Positions 42,228-52,779 of a stretch of DNA of 64,000 nt are shown here, in pieces. Within the stretch, counting starts at the first letter, position 1, and each line of letters begins with the position of its first letter. The position numbers and the translations under genes are program-made. The DNA comes from WHSW01 sp963742205. GTDB lineage: Bacteria > Actinomycetota > Thermoleophilia > Solirubrobacterales > 70-9. The stretch spans positions 62,001 through 126,000 of the forward strand of contig CAVUKZ010000009.1 of the NCBI GenBank assembly GCA_963742205.1. Direction: 5' to 3'. Below the pieces are notes generated by a model, which was not told where the DNA came from, did not search any database, and worked only from the letters and a program-made list of their open reading frames with translations.

Positions 42228-43595
42228 GCGCCGGGCGGCTCCCGCGGATCGCCGTCGTCGGCTTTCCCAACGTCGGCAAGTCGACGCTCGTCAACCGGCT
42301 GGTGGGCGGGCGCGAGGCCGTCGTGCACAAGGAGGCCGGAGTGACCCGCGACCGCAAGGTGCTCGAGTGCGAGTGGAACGGGCGCCGCTTCGAGCTCATC
42401 GACACCGGTGGCGTCGACCTCGCGGCCGAGGACTCGCTCTCGCGGGCCGTACAGGGCCAGGCGCGCGAGGCGATCGCCGATGCCGACGCGGTGGCGATCG
42501 TGCTCGACACGCGCGCCGGGCTGCGCCAGGGCGACGCCGAGGTCGCCGAGATCCTCCGCCGGGCCGACCTACCCGTGGTCGTGGTCGCCAACAAGGTCGA
42601 CGGAGCGGGTGACGAGCCCTCCGTGGCCGACCTCTACGCGCTCGGGCTCGGCGAGCCGATCCCGGTGTCGGCCGCGCACGGGCGCGGCACGGGCGACCTG
42701 CTCGACCGGATGGTCGAGCTCCTCCCGGAGCCCTCGAGCGATGGGTCCGACGGACGAGGACGTGGTGCGCCTCGCCGTGATCGGGCGCCCCAACGTCGGC
42801 AAGTCGTCGCTGGTCAACGCCTTCCTGGGCGCCGAGCGGGTGATCGTGTCCGAGCTGGCGGGAACGACGCGCGACGCGATCGATACCCCGCTGGTGGTCG
42901 ACGGCCGCGACGTGCTGCTGGTCGACACGGCGGGCATCCGGCGGCGCAGCAAGGTCGCGGGCACGGTCGACTACTACGCCCAGCTGCGCTCCGAGCGCGC
43001 CGCCGAGCGCGCCGACGTCGCGCTCGTTTGCTGCGACGCGTCCGAGGGCGTGACCGCCGAGGACCTGCGGGTCGCCGAGCTGTCGATGAAGTCCGGCTGC
43101 GCGACCCTGATCGCTTTGAACAAATGGGATCTGGCACGAAACCCGAACACCCCCGGACGCGAAGCGGAGGAGGTGGGAGGTTTTGATCTGGAGGACATGA
43201 CCGCTCGGATCGGCAAGCGGGTGCGCCAGCGGCCGCCGGTGATCGCCTGTTCGGCGCTCACGGGGCGGGGCGTGGCGAAGCTGCTCGACCGCGCGGTGGA
43301 GCTCGCCGACCGCCGCACCGAGCGGATCCCGACGCCGGAGCTGAACCGCTTCGTGGGTGACGCCGTCGCCCAGCGCCCGCCGCCGCAGCGCCACGGCAAG
43401 CGCCTGCGGCTCTACTACGCGGCGCAGATCGGTACCCGACCGCCGCGGTTCGCGATCCAGATCAACGATCGCAAGCTGATCACCCGCGATTGGGCCTACT
43501 CCTTGGAGAACCGCCTGCGCGAGCGCTACCGGCTCGAGGGCGTGCCCGTGATCATCGACTTCGTACCGAAGCGCGCCCGCCGCGCCGACTCCTAG
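42224..43595 (+). CDS. der: GTPase Der (EngA), one frameshift between the G domains
   Basis: Double-GTPase needed for 50S ribosome assembly. The first G domain has GFPNVGKS at 13-20, DTGG and ANKVDG. The second has IGRPNVGKSSLVNAFLGAER, DTAGIRRRSK and LNKWD, and a KH-like end (YYAAQIGTRPPRFAIQIND). One extra base near 42751 separates them: LLPEPSSDGSD joins to DEDVVRLAVIGRPN. Corrected length 456 residues, normal. The second half could also start on its own at ATG 42750 with GGAG upstream, which is why a true split gene cannot be excluded. Usually essential. Confidence 0.92.
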
Positions 43596-43618
43596 CCGCC
43601 CGCTATACAACCGGCCCA

Positions 43619-45511
43619 GTGCGCACTCCTTCGACGGGCGGGATCCCGGCCGCAATCCTCAGGCGCCTGCGGAGCGTGCGCTACGCCGTCGCCGACGTCC
43701 TGTACGTGATCGGCCGCGCGCTGCGGAAGGCGGGGAGGTACGCCCTCCGGCTCCCGCAGGCGATCGGCAGCGGCTCCGCCCGCTTCTGGGGCTCGCTCTC
43801 GGCGGTCGCCAGGCGCCGGCTGGCGATTGCCGTCGGGGTCGCTGTGGCCCTGATCGCGATCCTGGCCCTGGCGGTGCCCAACCTCCCCTGTTCATTCCCC
43901 GGCGGCGACGCGTGCGCGCCAAACGACGACGCCGAGCAGTTGGTCCCGGCCGATGCGCTCGCCTACGTACACGCGGACCTCGACCCCGAGTCCGATCAGT
44001 ACGCGACGCTCACCAGGCTGGCGGGTCGGGCGCCGCTGTTCGGCGGGCAGGTCGCCGCCGGGGCCGCCGGGCTGATCCCCGGACCGCGCGGCACCACGGT
44101 GAACTTCGACAGCGACATCCGCCCCTGGTTCGGAGGCGAGGCGGCCTTCGCCGTGCTGCCCGGCGCTGGGGGAGGCGCGGCGCGCATCGACCTGCTCGAG
44201 GTCGCGGACGCCGACGGGGCGACGGCGTTCTCGCAGCAGCTGGCGGGCGCGCGCGGTACGACCCAGGACTACGAGGGCGTCGAGGTCACCATCGGTTCGC
44301 GCGGCATCTCCAGCGCGCAGACCGACGGCTTCTTGGTGATCGGCTCCGGCGAGGCGGTGCGCGCGGCGATCGACACCGCGACCGGGGCGGAGGGCTCGGA
44401 GCCGCTCGCCGACGACGATCACGCCGCCGACGTGCGCGACCAGCTTCCGGACCAGCGGTTCGCGGACGCCTGGCTGTCGCCGGACGGCGTCACGCAGCTG
44501 ATCGCCGGCGGCGGCGGGCTGCTGTCGACCGTCACACCGCTGCTCGCTCCGGGGGCGACCACCGGCGCCGCGGCCTCGCTGAGCGCATCGGGCGACGCGA
44601 TCGAGCTCGCTGTGCGCAGCGACCTCGACCCGGACAGCGAGGGGTCCTCGCCGGGCTTCTTCGACGCCTTTCCCGGCTTCGAGCCGACGCTGCCCGCGAG
44701 GCTGAGCCCGGACACGCTCGCCTATCTCGGCTTCGGCGACCCGCGGAGCACGGCGGCGGCCCTCCTCTCGCAGGCGACCACCGAGGCGCCCGGGATCGCG
44801 GCGGGCTTCGAGGACCTCGTCAGGCGGCTCAGCAAGGGCGGCGGGGTGGACCTGGCGACGCAGGTCGCGGGCGCGCTGGGCGACGAGGCGGCGGTGGCGA
44901 TCGCGCCCTCGTCGGCGACCGACGCCGCGGCGGCGGGAACGCCGGAGTCCGCGCAGCCGACGCTGCCCTACGCGCTGTTCGTCGCGTCCGGAGTCGACGA
45001 GGCCGAGGCCCGCGCGGCGCTGGCCGCGCTCCAGGCCCCGCTGGCCGCCGCGGTCAGCGCCGGGAACGCGGGCAACGCGCCGGCGTTCGGCGAGCAGCAG
45101 ATCGGGGGCGTCGACGCGCGGAGCCTGCAGGTCTCGCCGGCGGTCGAGCTCACCTACGCGGTCTTCGACGGGCTCGCCGCTGTGGCGACCAACCCGGCCG
45201 GGATCGCGGACCTCGCCGGCGACGGTGGCCTCGACCAGGACTCGACCTACAAACGGGCGACCGAGGGGTTCGGCGACGAGCCCTCGCTGCTCGCCTATTT
45301 CGACCTCGCGGGACTGGTCGAGGTCGGCGAACGCAGCGGGCTGGCAGAGGATCCGGCCTACGCCACGTTCGCCGGCGACTTCCGCAGCCTCGACGCCCTC
45401 GGCCTGGAGATCTCGAGCTCCGACGACGTCCTGGCGACCGACGCACGCCTGCTGTTGCGCGAGGGCGTGGCGGTCCCACAGACCACCACGACCCCTGTAC
45501 CAGCGGACTGA
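43619..45511 (+). CDS. DUF3352-like membrane-anchored protein
   Basis: Protein of unknown function, 630 residues from the GTG at 43619. A basic cytoplasmic part of about 80 residues precedes one membrane helix (LAIAVGVAVALIAILALAVP). The rest is outside, Ala/Gly/Asp-rich, with the pattern seen in DUF3352 proteins: LVPADALAYVHADLDPESDQ, PWFGGEAAFAVLP, GFLVIGSGEAVRAAIDTATG, and two related halves ending LSPDTLAYLGFGDP and EPSLLAYFDLAGLVEVGERS. A TATACA box lies 9 nt before the GTG. No partner is evident between der and metK. Confidence 0.78.
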   Translation: MRTPSTGGIPAAILRRLRSVRYAVADVLYVIGRALRKAGRYALRLPQAIGSGSARFWGSLSAVARRRLAIAVGVAVALIAILALAVPNLPCSFPGGDACAPNDDAEQLVPADALAYVHADLDPESDQYATLTRLAGRAPLFGGQVAAGAAGLIPGPRGTTVNFDSDIRPWFGGEAAFAVLPGAGGGAARIDLLEVADADGATAFSQQLAGARGTTQDYEGVEVTIGSRGISSAQTDGFLVIGSGEAVRAAIDTATGAEGSEPLADDDHAADVRDQLPDQRFADAWLSPDGVTQLIAGGGGLLSTVTPLLAPGATTGAAASLSASGDAIELAVRSDLDPDSEGSSPGFFDAFPGFEPTLPARLSPDTLAYLGFGDPRSTAAALLSQATTEAPGIAAGFEDLVRRLSKGGGVDLATQVAGALGDEAAVAIAPSSATDAAAAGTPESAQPTLPYALFVASGVDEAEARAALAALQAPLAAAVSAGNAGNAPAFGEQQIGGVDARSLQVSPAVELTYAVFDGLAAVATNPAGIADLAGDGGLDQDSTYKRATEGFGDEPSLLAYFDLAGLVEVGERSGLAEDPAYATFAGDFRSLDALGLEISSSDDVLATDARLLLREGVAVPQTTTTPVPAD

Positions 45512-45519
45512 ATTGCGAT

Positions 45520-45525
45520 TAACCT
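45520..45525 (+). promoter_or_regulatory. -10 box for leaderless metK transcript
   Basis: TAACCT ends 9 nt before the metK ATG. The gap after the previous gene is only 23 nt, which excludes a SAM riboswitch. Confidence 0.4.
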
Positions 45526-45534
45526 TCCCGGCCT

Positions 45535-46778
<1,244 letters not shown>

Positions 46779-46782
<4 letters not shown>

Positions 46783-47325
46783 CCGGCCGGCGGCGCCGGC
46801 TCGCTGGAGGCCGGCCGCGCGGTCTGGTCGCCGAGGCCTTCGGGCGAGGCGACGCCCGTCGCCTGGTCGACCATGTGGACGACGTCGGCCGGCTCACCCA
46901 CGCCCTCGAAGATGAAGTTGTAGTCGTCGCCCGCGGCGGTGTCGAAGTCGACGTCGCCGATCTGCAGTATCCGCTGGAGCACGCTCTGGCGGTAGTTGAC
47001 GTTTTGGACCCGCTCCAGCCGCGTCTCCTGGATCGTCCGCGAGACGATCCCGCGCTTGATGTTCAGGCGACGGTTCGTGATCGTGTAGTTCGTGGCGACG
47101 CGCTTGACGAAGCCGATCGAGGATCGTCAGCGCAACGCCGACGAGGGCGATGATCGCGACGAGCCCCTTGTCGGTCTCGTCGCCGATGGTGCCGGTCGCT
47201 AGCGCGACGAGCAGGCACACGACGGCGGTCGCGAGGATCCCCTTGATGTAGAAGTCGAGGATCGCCCGCCAGGAGGGATGGCCCTCGTAGAGGATCTGCT
47301 CTCCCGGGTGCAGCTTCAGCGCCAC
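46779..47325 (-). CDS. Bacterial PH-domain (YdbT-like) membrane protein, one frameshift
   Basis: Membrane protein of unknown function. The GTG at 47325 starts VALKLHPGEQILYEGHPSWR, then two helices (DFYIKGILATAVVCLLVALA and GLVAIIALVGVALTI). One extra base near 47117 is skipped, after which FVKRVATNYTITNRRLNIKR, GIVSRTIQETRLERVQNVNY and GDVDFDTAAGDDYNFIFEGV give the typical bacterial PH domain. A Pro/Ala-rich tail ends at 46779. Corrected length is about 181 residues. Role unknown. Confidence 0.8.
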
Positions 47326-47400
47326 CGGCGGCAGTCTATCCCCGCACCGGCGGCGTTCGCCGCGGCCACGCGACCAGGGCTCCGCGTCCGCCGCCGGCCC

Positions 47401-47406
47401 TAGCCT
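47401..47406 (+). promoter_or_regulatory. -10 box for leaderless priA transcript
   Basis: TAGCCT ends 8 nt before the priA ATG, the same hexamer as before gcvT and gcvPA. Confidence 0.5.
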
Positions 47407-47414
47407 GCGGCGCG

Positions 47415-49601
47415 ATGCCGATCGCCAGGGTCGAGCCCCTGACCACCGCCCGCGCGCTGCGCGGCCCGTACGACTACCTGCTTCCCGAGCGCCTCGGCGA
47501 GGTCGGGGTCGGGACGGTGCTCGAGGTCCCGTTCGGGCGCCAGCGCCTGCTCGGCGTCGTGGTCGAGCTCGCCGAGCGCAGCGAGCTGCCCGCGGCACGC
47601 TTGGCCGAGCCGCTGGCCGCGCTGGAGGCCGGCGTCGCCCGCGAGCTGGTCGAGCTCGGGCTCTGGGTCGCGCGCGAGTACTGCTCGACGCCGGCCAGGG
47701 GGCTCGAGCTGGTGTTGCCCCCGGGCACCACCGGGGTTCGGGGCCAGACGCGGGCTCGCACCGAGATCGTCGCCACGGCAACCGATCCCGCCGCTGCGGC
47801 GCTCGCCGGCTCGGGCAGCCTGGGCGTGGTGCAGCGGCGGGCGCTCGAGCTGCTGATCGCCTCGCGGGGGCGTGAGGTGGGAGCTGGCGAGCTCGCGGAC
47901 GCCGGGGTGGGGCGGGATGCGCTGCGCCGGCTGGAGCGTCGCGGGCTCGTCCAGCTGGGTGAGCGCCAGGTGGTCCGCCGGCCGCGCTCGGCGCCGATCG
48001 GCGCCCCTGCGGACCCGGTCGAGCTGGACCCGGACCAGCGCGCCGCGGTCGATCGCATCGTCGCGGCGCTCGACGGTGAGGCCAGTGAGCTCCTCCTCCA
48101 CGGCGTCACGGGCTCGGGCAAGACGGAGGTGTACCTGGCCGCCGCCGAGGCGGCGCTCGACCGCGGTCGCGGGGCGATCATCCTCGTGCCGGAGATCGGC
48201 ATGACCCCGCAGGCCGTGTCGAGGTTCGTGGCCCGCTTCGGCGACCGCGTCGCGGTTCTGCACTCGCGCCTGCGGGCCGGCGAGCGGCGCGACGAGTGGC
48301 ACCGACTGCGCGACGGCGAGGCGCGAATCTGCGTCGGTCCGCGCTCCGCCGTGTTCGCTCCGATCTCAGGCCTGGGGCTGATCGTCGTCGACGAGGAGCA
48401 CGACGGCTCGTACAAACAGGAGGGTGACCCGCGCTACGACGCCCGCGAGGTCGCCAGGCGCCGCGCCGCCCAGGCGGGCGCCGCGCTCGTCCTCGGCTCG
48501 GCGACGCCGCGCCCCGAGAGCTGGGACACGCTGGAGCGGATCGAACTGCCGCGCCGCGTCGACGGCCGCGCACTGCCGCCGGTTGAGCTGCTCGACATGC
48601 GCGGTCGCGACGGCCGCGCCGGCCCGCTGCACGAGCGGACCCGCGACGCCCTGGCCGAGGTGGGCGAGCGCGGCGGCAAGGCGATCGTGCTCATCAACCG
48701 CCGCGGCTGGGCGCCGCATCTGTGCTGCCGGGGTTGCGGCTGGGTCGCCGAGTGCCCACAGTGCGACGTCTCGCTCGTCGTCCACGCTGCGGGCGAGGAC
48801 CTGCGCTGTCACCACTGCGGGCACGCCCAACGGCTACCGGCGGCCTGCCCAGAGTGCGGCTCGCCGACCCTGGCGCGAGCCGGGGCCGGGAGCCAGCGGA
48901 TCGAGGCCGAGATCGCCGCTGCGGCCGGCGGGATCGAGGTCTTCCGCCTCGACGCCGACAGCACGGCCGGGGTCGACGGGCACCTCGAGATCCTCTCCCG
49001 CTTCGAGCGCGCCGACGCCGGGGTGCTGGTCGGCACCCAGATGGTGGCCAAGGGCCACGACTTCCCCGAGGTCGTGCTCGGCGTGGTCATCGACGCCGAC
49101 TCGACTCTCCGGTTCCCGGATTTTCGCGCCGAGGAGCGGACCTTCGCCCTGGTCGCGCAGCTCGCGGGCCGCAGCGGTCGCGGCCGGCGCAGCGGGCGGG
49201 TGCTCGTGCAGACGCTGACCCCCGCGGCCGCCGCGCTTCACCACGCATCGCGTCACGACGCCGCCGGCTTTCTGCGGGGCGAGCTCGCCCGCCGCGAGGA
49301 GCTCGGCTATCCGCCGTTCGCACACCTCATCCGGATCGAGCTGGCAGGCGCCGACGGCGCACGCGCCCAGGCCGCCGCCGAGCGCCTGGGCGAGGCGTTG
49401 GCTGCCGGGCTGCCCGCCGGAGCCACCGTCCTGGGGCCCGCGCCGCGCTTTCGCCGTCGCGGGCTCGAGCGGCGCCAGCTCCTCGTGAAGGCGCCCGAGC
49501 GGGCCGCGGCGGTGGCCGTGATCCGCGAGCTGATCCGCGCGGAGGCGGCGGCGCGGCGCCTGCGCGAGCTGCGGGTCGCGGTCGACGTCGACGCCTCCTA
49601 G
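47415..49601 (+). CDS. priA: Primosomal protein N' (PriA helicase)
   Basis: 3'-5' DNA helicase that reloads DnaB at stalled forks. The 728 residues contain the N-terminal DNA-binding domain, Walker A in LLHGVTGSGKTEVYLAAA, the DEEH box in VVDEEHDGSYKQEGDPRYD, GSATPRPES, and the zinc region CCRGCGWVAECPQCD, CHHCG, CPECG with eight cysteines. Motifs V/VI are ADAGVLVGTQMVAKGHDFPE and LAGRSGRGRRSGRV. All catalytic motifs are intact, unlike some actinobacterial PriA proteins that lack helicase motifs. Followed 33 nt later by def. Confidence 0.95.
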   Translation: MPIARVEPLTTARALRGPYDYLLPERLGEVGVGTVLEVPFGRQRLLGVVVELAERSELPAARLAEPLAALEAGVARELVELGLWVAREYCSTPARGLELVLPPGTTGVRGQTRARTEIVATATDPAAAALAGSGSLGVVQRRALELLIASRGREVGAGELADAGVGRDALRRLERRGLVQLGERQVVRRPRSAPIGAPADPVELDPDQRAAVDRIVAALDGEASELLLHGVTGSGKTEVYLAAAEAALDRGRGAIILVPEIGMTPQAVSRFVARFGDRVAVLHSRLRAGERRDEWHRLRDGEARICVGPRSAVFAPISGLGLIVVDEEHDGSYKQEGDPRYDAREVARRRAAQAGAALVLGSATPRPESWDTLERIELPRRVDGRALPPVELLDMRGRDGRAGPLHERTRDALAEVGERGGKAIVLINRRGWAPHLCCRGCGWVAECPQCDVSLVVHAAGEDLRCHHCGHAQRLPAACPECGSPTLARAGAGSQRIEAEIAAAAGGIEVFRLDADSTAGVDGHLEILSRFERADAGVLVGTQMVAKGHDFPEVVLGVVIDADSTLRFPDFRAEERTFALVAQLAGRSGRGRRSGRVLVQTLTPAAAALHHASRHDAAGFLRGELARREELGYPPFAHLIRIELAGADGARAQAAAERLGEALAAGLPAGATVLGPAPRFRRRGLERRQLLVKAPERAAAVAVIRELIRAEAAARRLRELRVAVDVDAS

Positions 49602-49618
49602 CGCCGGTCGCCTACCCA

Positions 49619-49624
49619 TAAACT
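49619..49624 (+). promoter_or_regulatory. -10 box upstream of def
   Basis: TAAACT ends 10 nt before the def ATG in the 33-nt priA-def gap. It would drive the def-fmt-rsmB-zinc ribbon-rpe operon. Confidence 0.4.
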
Positions 49625-49634
49625 CATCGGTCTC

Positions 49635-50273
49635 ATGGGCGAGACGACCGAGGAACAGCTGGAGACGACCGCCGAGGTCGAGGAGACCACGGCGGGCGGA
49701 CTCACCGAGGAGGAGCGCGAGAGCCGGGCCGAGGCGCTCGCCCAGGTGCGCACCTTCGGCGACCCGGTGCTTCGGTCGCAGGCCTCCCAGGTGACCGAGT
49801 TCGACGCCGAGCTCGCCCGCGAGGCGGAGCGCATGGTCGAGATCATGCACGGCGCGATGGGCGTCGGCCTCGCGGCGACCCAGCTCGGCGTCCTGCGCCA
49901 GCTGCTGGTCTTTCAGGCCGGGCCGGACGCCGAGGCGACGGCGGTGGTCAACCCGCAGGTCGAGTGGCTTTCGGAGGAGCTGGCGACCGCCGAGGAGGGC
50001 TGCCTCAGCCTGCCGGGGATCGGCGTCGACGTCGAGCGCCCCCTCTACGCCCGCGTGCGCGGACTCGACGTCGAGGGCAGGCCGCTCCTGCTCGAGGCCT
50101 CGGGGCTGGAGGCGCGCGTGCTCCAGCACGAGATCGACCACCTAAACGGGGTCCTGATCCTCGATCGCACCGAGCGCGGGCAGCGCAAGGCCGCGATGCG
50201 CGCCCTGCGCGAGGGCGACACCTACAGCCCCAGCCCGGAGCCCGGGTCCGAGTTCGACGACGACGACGGTTGA
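49635..50273 (+). CDS. def: Peptide deformylase
   Basis: Removes the N-formyl group from new proteins. 212 residues. The three metal-site motifs are complete: GVGLAATQLGV, EEGCLSLPGIG and QHEIDHLNGVLILDR. An acidic N-terminal extension of about 38 residues (GETTEEQLETTAEVEETTAG) and an acidic tail (SPEPGSEFDDDDG) are additions to the usual domain. The stop overlaps the fmt TTG as TTGA. Confidence 0.95.
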   Translation: MGETTEEQLETTAEVEETTAGGLTEEERESRAEALAQVRTFGDPVLRSQASQVTEFDAELAREAERMVEIMHGAMGVGLAATQLGVLRQLLVFQAGPDAEATAVVNPQVEWLSEELATAEEGCLSLPGIGVDVERPLYARVRGLDVEGRPLLLEASGLEARVLQHEIDHLNGVLILDRTERGQRKAAMRALREGDTYSPSPEPGSEFDDDDG

Positions 50274-51176
50274 GGGTCGTCTACCTCGGCACCTCCCCCT
50301 TCGCCGCCGCGATCCTGCGGCGGCTCGCCGCAAAGCGCCTACCGGCCGGTGTTGGTGGTGACCCCTCCCGACCGGCGCCAGGGCCGCGGTCGCCGCGTCT
50401 CGCCCGTGCCCGCCGCGACGGCCGCCGAGGAGCTCGGGATCGAGGTTCTGAGGACCGAGGCGACCGAGCGCCCCGAGGCGTTGGCGGCGATCGGGGCCGC
50501 GGAGCCCGAGCTCGGGGTGGTGTGCGCGTTCGGGCAGCTGCTGCGCGAACCGCTGCTCTCGGAGTTCGAGCTGCTGAACGTCCACCCGTCCCTGCTCCCG
50601 CGGTGGCGCGGCGCGGCGCCGATCGAACGGGCGATCATGGCCGGTGACCCCGAGACCGGGGTCGCGGTGATGCGGGTCACCGAGGGCCTCGACTCCGGCC
50701 CCGTGGCGCTGGTGGAGCACGCGCCGATCGAGCCGGACGACGACTTCGGGGCCCTCTCCGCGCGGCTGGAGCGCCTCGGCGGGGACCTGATCGTCCGGGC
50801 GCTCGACCTGCGCGCAGCCGGCGGGCTCGAGTTCACCGAGCAGGACGACGGCGAGAGCACATACGCCGACAAGGTGGCGCCGGCCGAGCGCCGGCTCGAC
50901 CCGGCCGAGCCGGCGATCGCGCTGGAGCGCCGGGTGCGGGCGCTTCACCCGCACATCGGCGCGTACCTGGAGCTGGCCGGGGGCGAGCGGCTTGGGGTCG
51001 CGTCCGCCCGCGCCGAGGAGGGCGAGCTCGAGACCGGGGTCCTGGACGCCGGCGACGGCCTCCGCCTCGGGTGCGGCGAGGGCGTCCTGAGGCTGTCCGA
51101 GGTGCGCCCGGTGGGCGGGCGGACGATGGACGCGGCCGCCTTCCTGCGTGGTCACAGCCTCCCCGAGCTCGCGTGA
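50270..51176 (+). CDS. fmt: Methionyl-tRNA formyltransferase, one frameshift
   Basis: Formylates initiator Met-tRNA using 10-formyl-THF. The TTG overlapping the def stop starts RVVYLGTSPFAAAILRRLAA. One extra base near 50339 must be skipped to join AAKR to YRPVLVVTPPDRRQGRGRRV. The catalytic core follows: VCAFGQLLREPLL, LLNVHPSLLPRWRGAAPIER and GVAVMRVTEGLDSGPV, then DDGESTYADKVAPAERRLD. Corrected length is 301 residues, normal. The GTG at about 50349 would lose the first 27 residues. The stop overlaps rsmB as GTGA. Confidence 0.92.
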
Positions 51177-52552
51177 GCGCCACGGTGACGCCAGCCCGCC
51201 GGCTGGCCTACGAGATCCTCCGGCGAACCTTCGAGGAGGGGGCGTGGACGGACCGGGCCTTCGCGGCCGCCGCCGGGCGGCTGGACCTGGACCCGCGCGA
51301 ACTCGCGCAGGCTCGCCGCCTGAGTTACGGCTCGGTGCAGAGGCGGGGCACCGCCGACCACTTCGTGCGGGTGCTCGCCGGCCGGCGCGGCGGCCGCGTC
51401 GACGCCGCGGCCCTCGCCGCGCTGCGGCTCGGCCTGTACGAGCTCCTGTGGTCGGAGACCGCCGACCACGCCGCCGTCGATCAGGCCGTCGAGCTCGCCA
51501 AGGCCGGCACCCGGCGCAGCGGCGCGCCGCACGGGCGGGCCCGTGCGGCTTCGGGATTCGTCAACGCGCTGCTGCGCCGCGCCGCGACCGAGCGCGACGA
51601 GCTGCTCGCGAGCCTGGACGACTCGACGCCGGCGGGCGCGGCCGTCGCCCACTCCTACCCCGAGTGGCTGGCGGAGAAGTGGTGGGCGGAGCTGGGCGAG
51701 TCCGAGGCGCGGCTGCTCATGGCCGCGATGAACGAGCCCGCGGAGGCTGCGTTTCGGGTCAACACCCTGCGTGCGGCGCCTGACGGACTGGCGGCTGAGT
51801 TGCGGGCGGCCGCGGTGGAGGTCACGGGCCCCGGGTCCGGCGGGCTGCTGGACCCGAGCGACGGAATCGTTGTGGGCGCGGCGGGGGAGAAGGTGGTGAC
51901 GAGGGTGGCCACCGGCGAGCTGGTGCCCCAGTCGCGCGGCTCGCAGGCGATGGTCGCGCTGCTCGACCCGCGGCCAGGCGACCGGGTGCTCGACCTCTGC
52001 GCCGGCCCCGGGATCAAGACGACCGCGATCGGGGCGCGGATGGGCGACCGCGGGGAGATCGTCTCCATCGAGGCCGACCCGCGCCGGGCCGCCGAGGTGG
52101 CCGAGCTCTGCGCCCGTGCGGGGGTGAGCTGCGCGCGCGTGGAGGTGGCCGACGCGACCGAGGCCGACCTCGGGTCTGGCTACGATCGCATCCTCTTGGA
52201 CCCGCCCTGCACCGATCTTGGAACGCTCGCCTCGCGGCCGGACGCGCGGTGGCGCAAGTCGTCCGAGGACGTCGAGCGCCTCGCTGCGATCCAGCGGCGG
52301 ATGCTGGTCCGTGCGGCTCGGGCCCTGGCGCCGGGCGGGTCGCTCGTGTACTCGACCTGCACGATCTCGGCGGCTGAGAACGAGGGGCAGGCGGCGGCGA
52401 TCGCCGACTACGTCGACGACGTCGTGCCCGACGACCTCGGCGCCGCGCACGCGGGACTGGCCTCACGCCGCGATCCGCGCTTCCTGCAGATCCTGCCCCA
52501 GCGCGACCACACCACGGGCTTCTTCGGCGCCCGCCTGCGAAGGGCGGGCTGA
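51173..52552 (+). CDS. rsmB: 16S rRNA (cytosine-967-C5) methyltransferase RsmB
   Basis: Two-domain rRNA methyltransferase. The GTG at 51173, overlapping fmt, gives 459 residues. The NusB-like N-terminal domain starts TPARRLAYEILRRTFEEGAW. The catalytic part has VLDLCAGPGIKTTAIGARMG (SAM), GYDRILLDPPCTDLGTLAS with the PC cysteine, and VYSTCTISAAENE with the TC cysteine. It ends TTGFFGARLRRAG. The stop overlaps the zinc-ribbon start as CTGA. Confidence 0.94.
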   Translation: MSATVTPARRLAYEILRRTFEEGAWTDRAFAAAAGRLDLDPRELAQARRLSYGSVQRRGTADHFVRVLAGRRGGRVDAAALAALRLGLYELLWSETADHAAVDQAVELAKAGTRRSGAPHGRARAASGFVNALLRRAATERDELLASLDDSTPAGAAVAHSYPEWLAEKWWAELGESEARLLMAAMNEPAEAAFRVNTLRAAPDGLAAELRAAAVEVTGPGSGGLLDPSDGIVVGAAGEKVVTRVATGELVPQSRGSQAMVALLDPRPGDRVLDLCAGPGIKTTAIGARMGDRGEIVSIEADPRRAAEVAELCARAGVSCARVEVADATEADLGSGYDRILLDPPCTDLGTLASRPDARWRKSSEDVERLAAIQRRMLVRAARALAPGGSLVYSTCTISAAENEGQAAAIADYVDDVVPDDLGAAHAGLASRRDPRFLQILPQRDHTTGFFGARLRRAG

Positions 52553-52779
52553 TCGCCGACGAGCGCGAGATCCGCCGTCCCGGCTGCCCCGGTTGCGGCG
52601 AACCCTGGCTGCGCCCAACGCAGCTCCCGGGCCGCTACCGCTGCGTGTACTGCCTGCGCCGCTACGAGCTTGTCTCCCAGTGCCCGAACTGCGGCGAGCA
52701 CCAGACGATGGTCCGCATGTCCGCCGACGAGGACCTGCTCTGCCAGCAGTGCGGGCACTCGATGCTGCAGCCGCTGTGA
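52549..52779 (+). CDS. Small four-CxxC zinc-ribbon protein
   Basis: Gene too short and with too unusual a start for ordinary ORF calling. Reading from CTG at 52549 (CTGA overlap with the rsmB stop) gives 76 residues with four CxxC pairs at 13-16, 32-35, 45-48 and 65-68: RRPGCPGCGEPW, YRCVYCLRRYELVSQCPNCG and LLCQQCGHSML. This could form two zinc ribbons, like small zinc-ribbon proteins of the YfgJ type (resemblance only). The stop overlaps the rpe GTG as GTGA. The overlap on both sides and the regular Cys spacing make it a real gene. Function unknown. Confidence 0.78.
   Translation: MIADEREIRRPGCPGCGEPWLRPTQLPGRYRCVYCLRRYELVSQCPNCGEHQTMVRMSADEDLLCQQCGHSMLQPL

Noticed and set aside
45512..45534. 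SAM riboswitch before metK
   Set aside because: The gap is 23 nt; no room.
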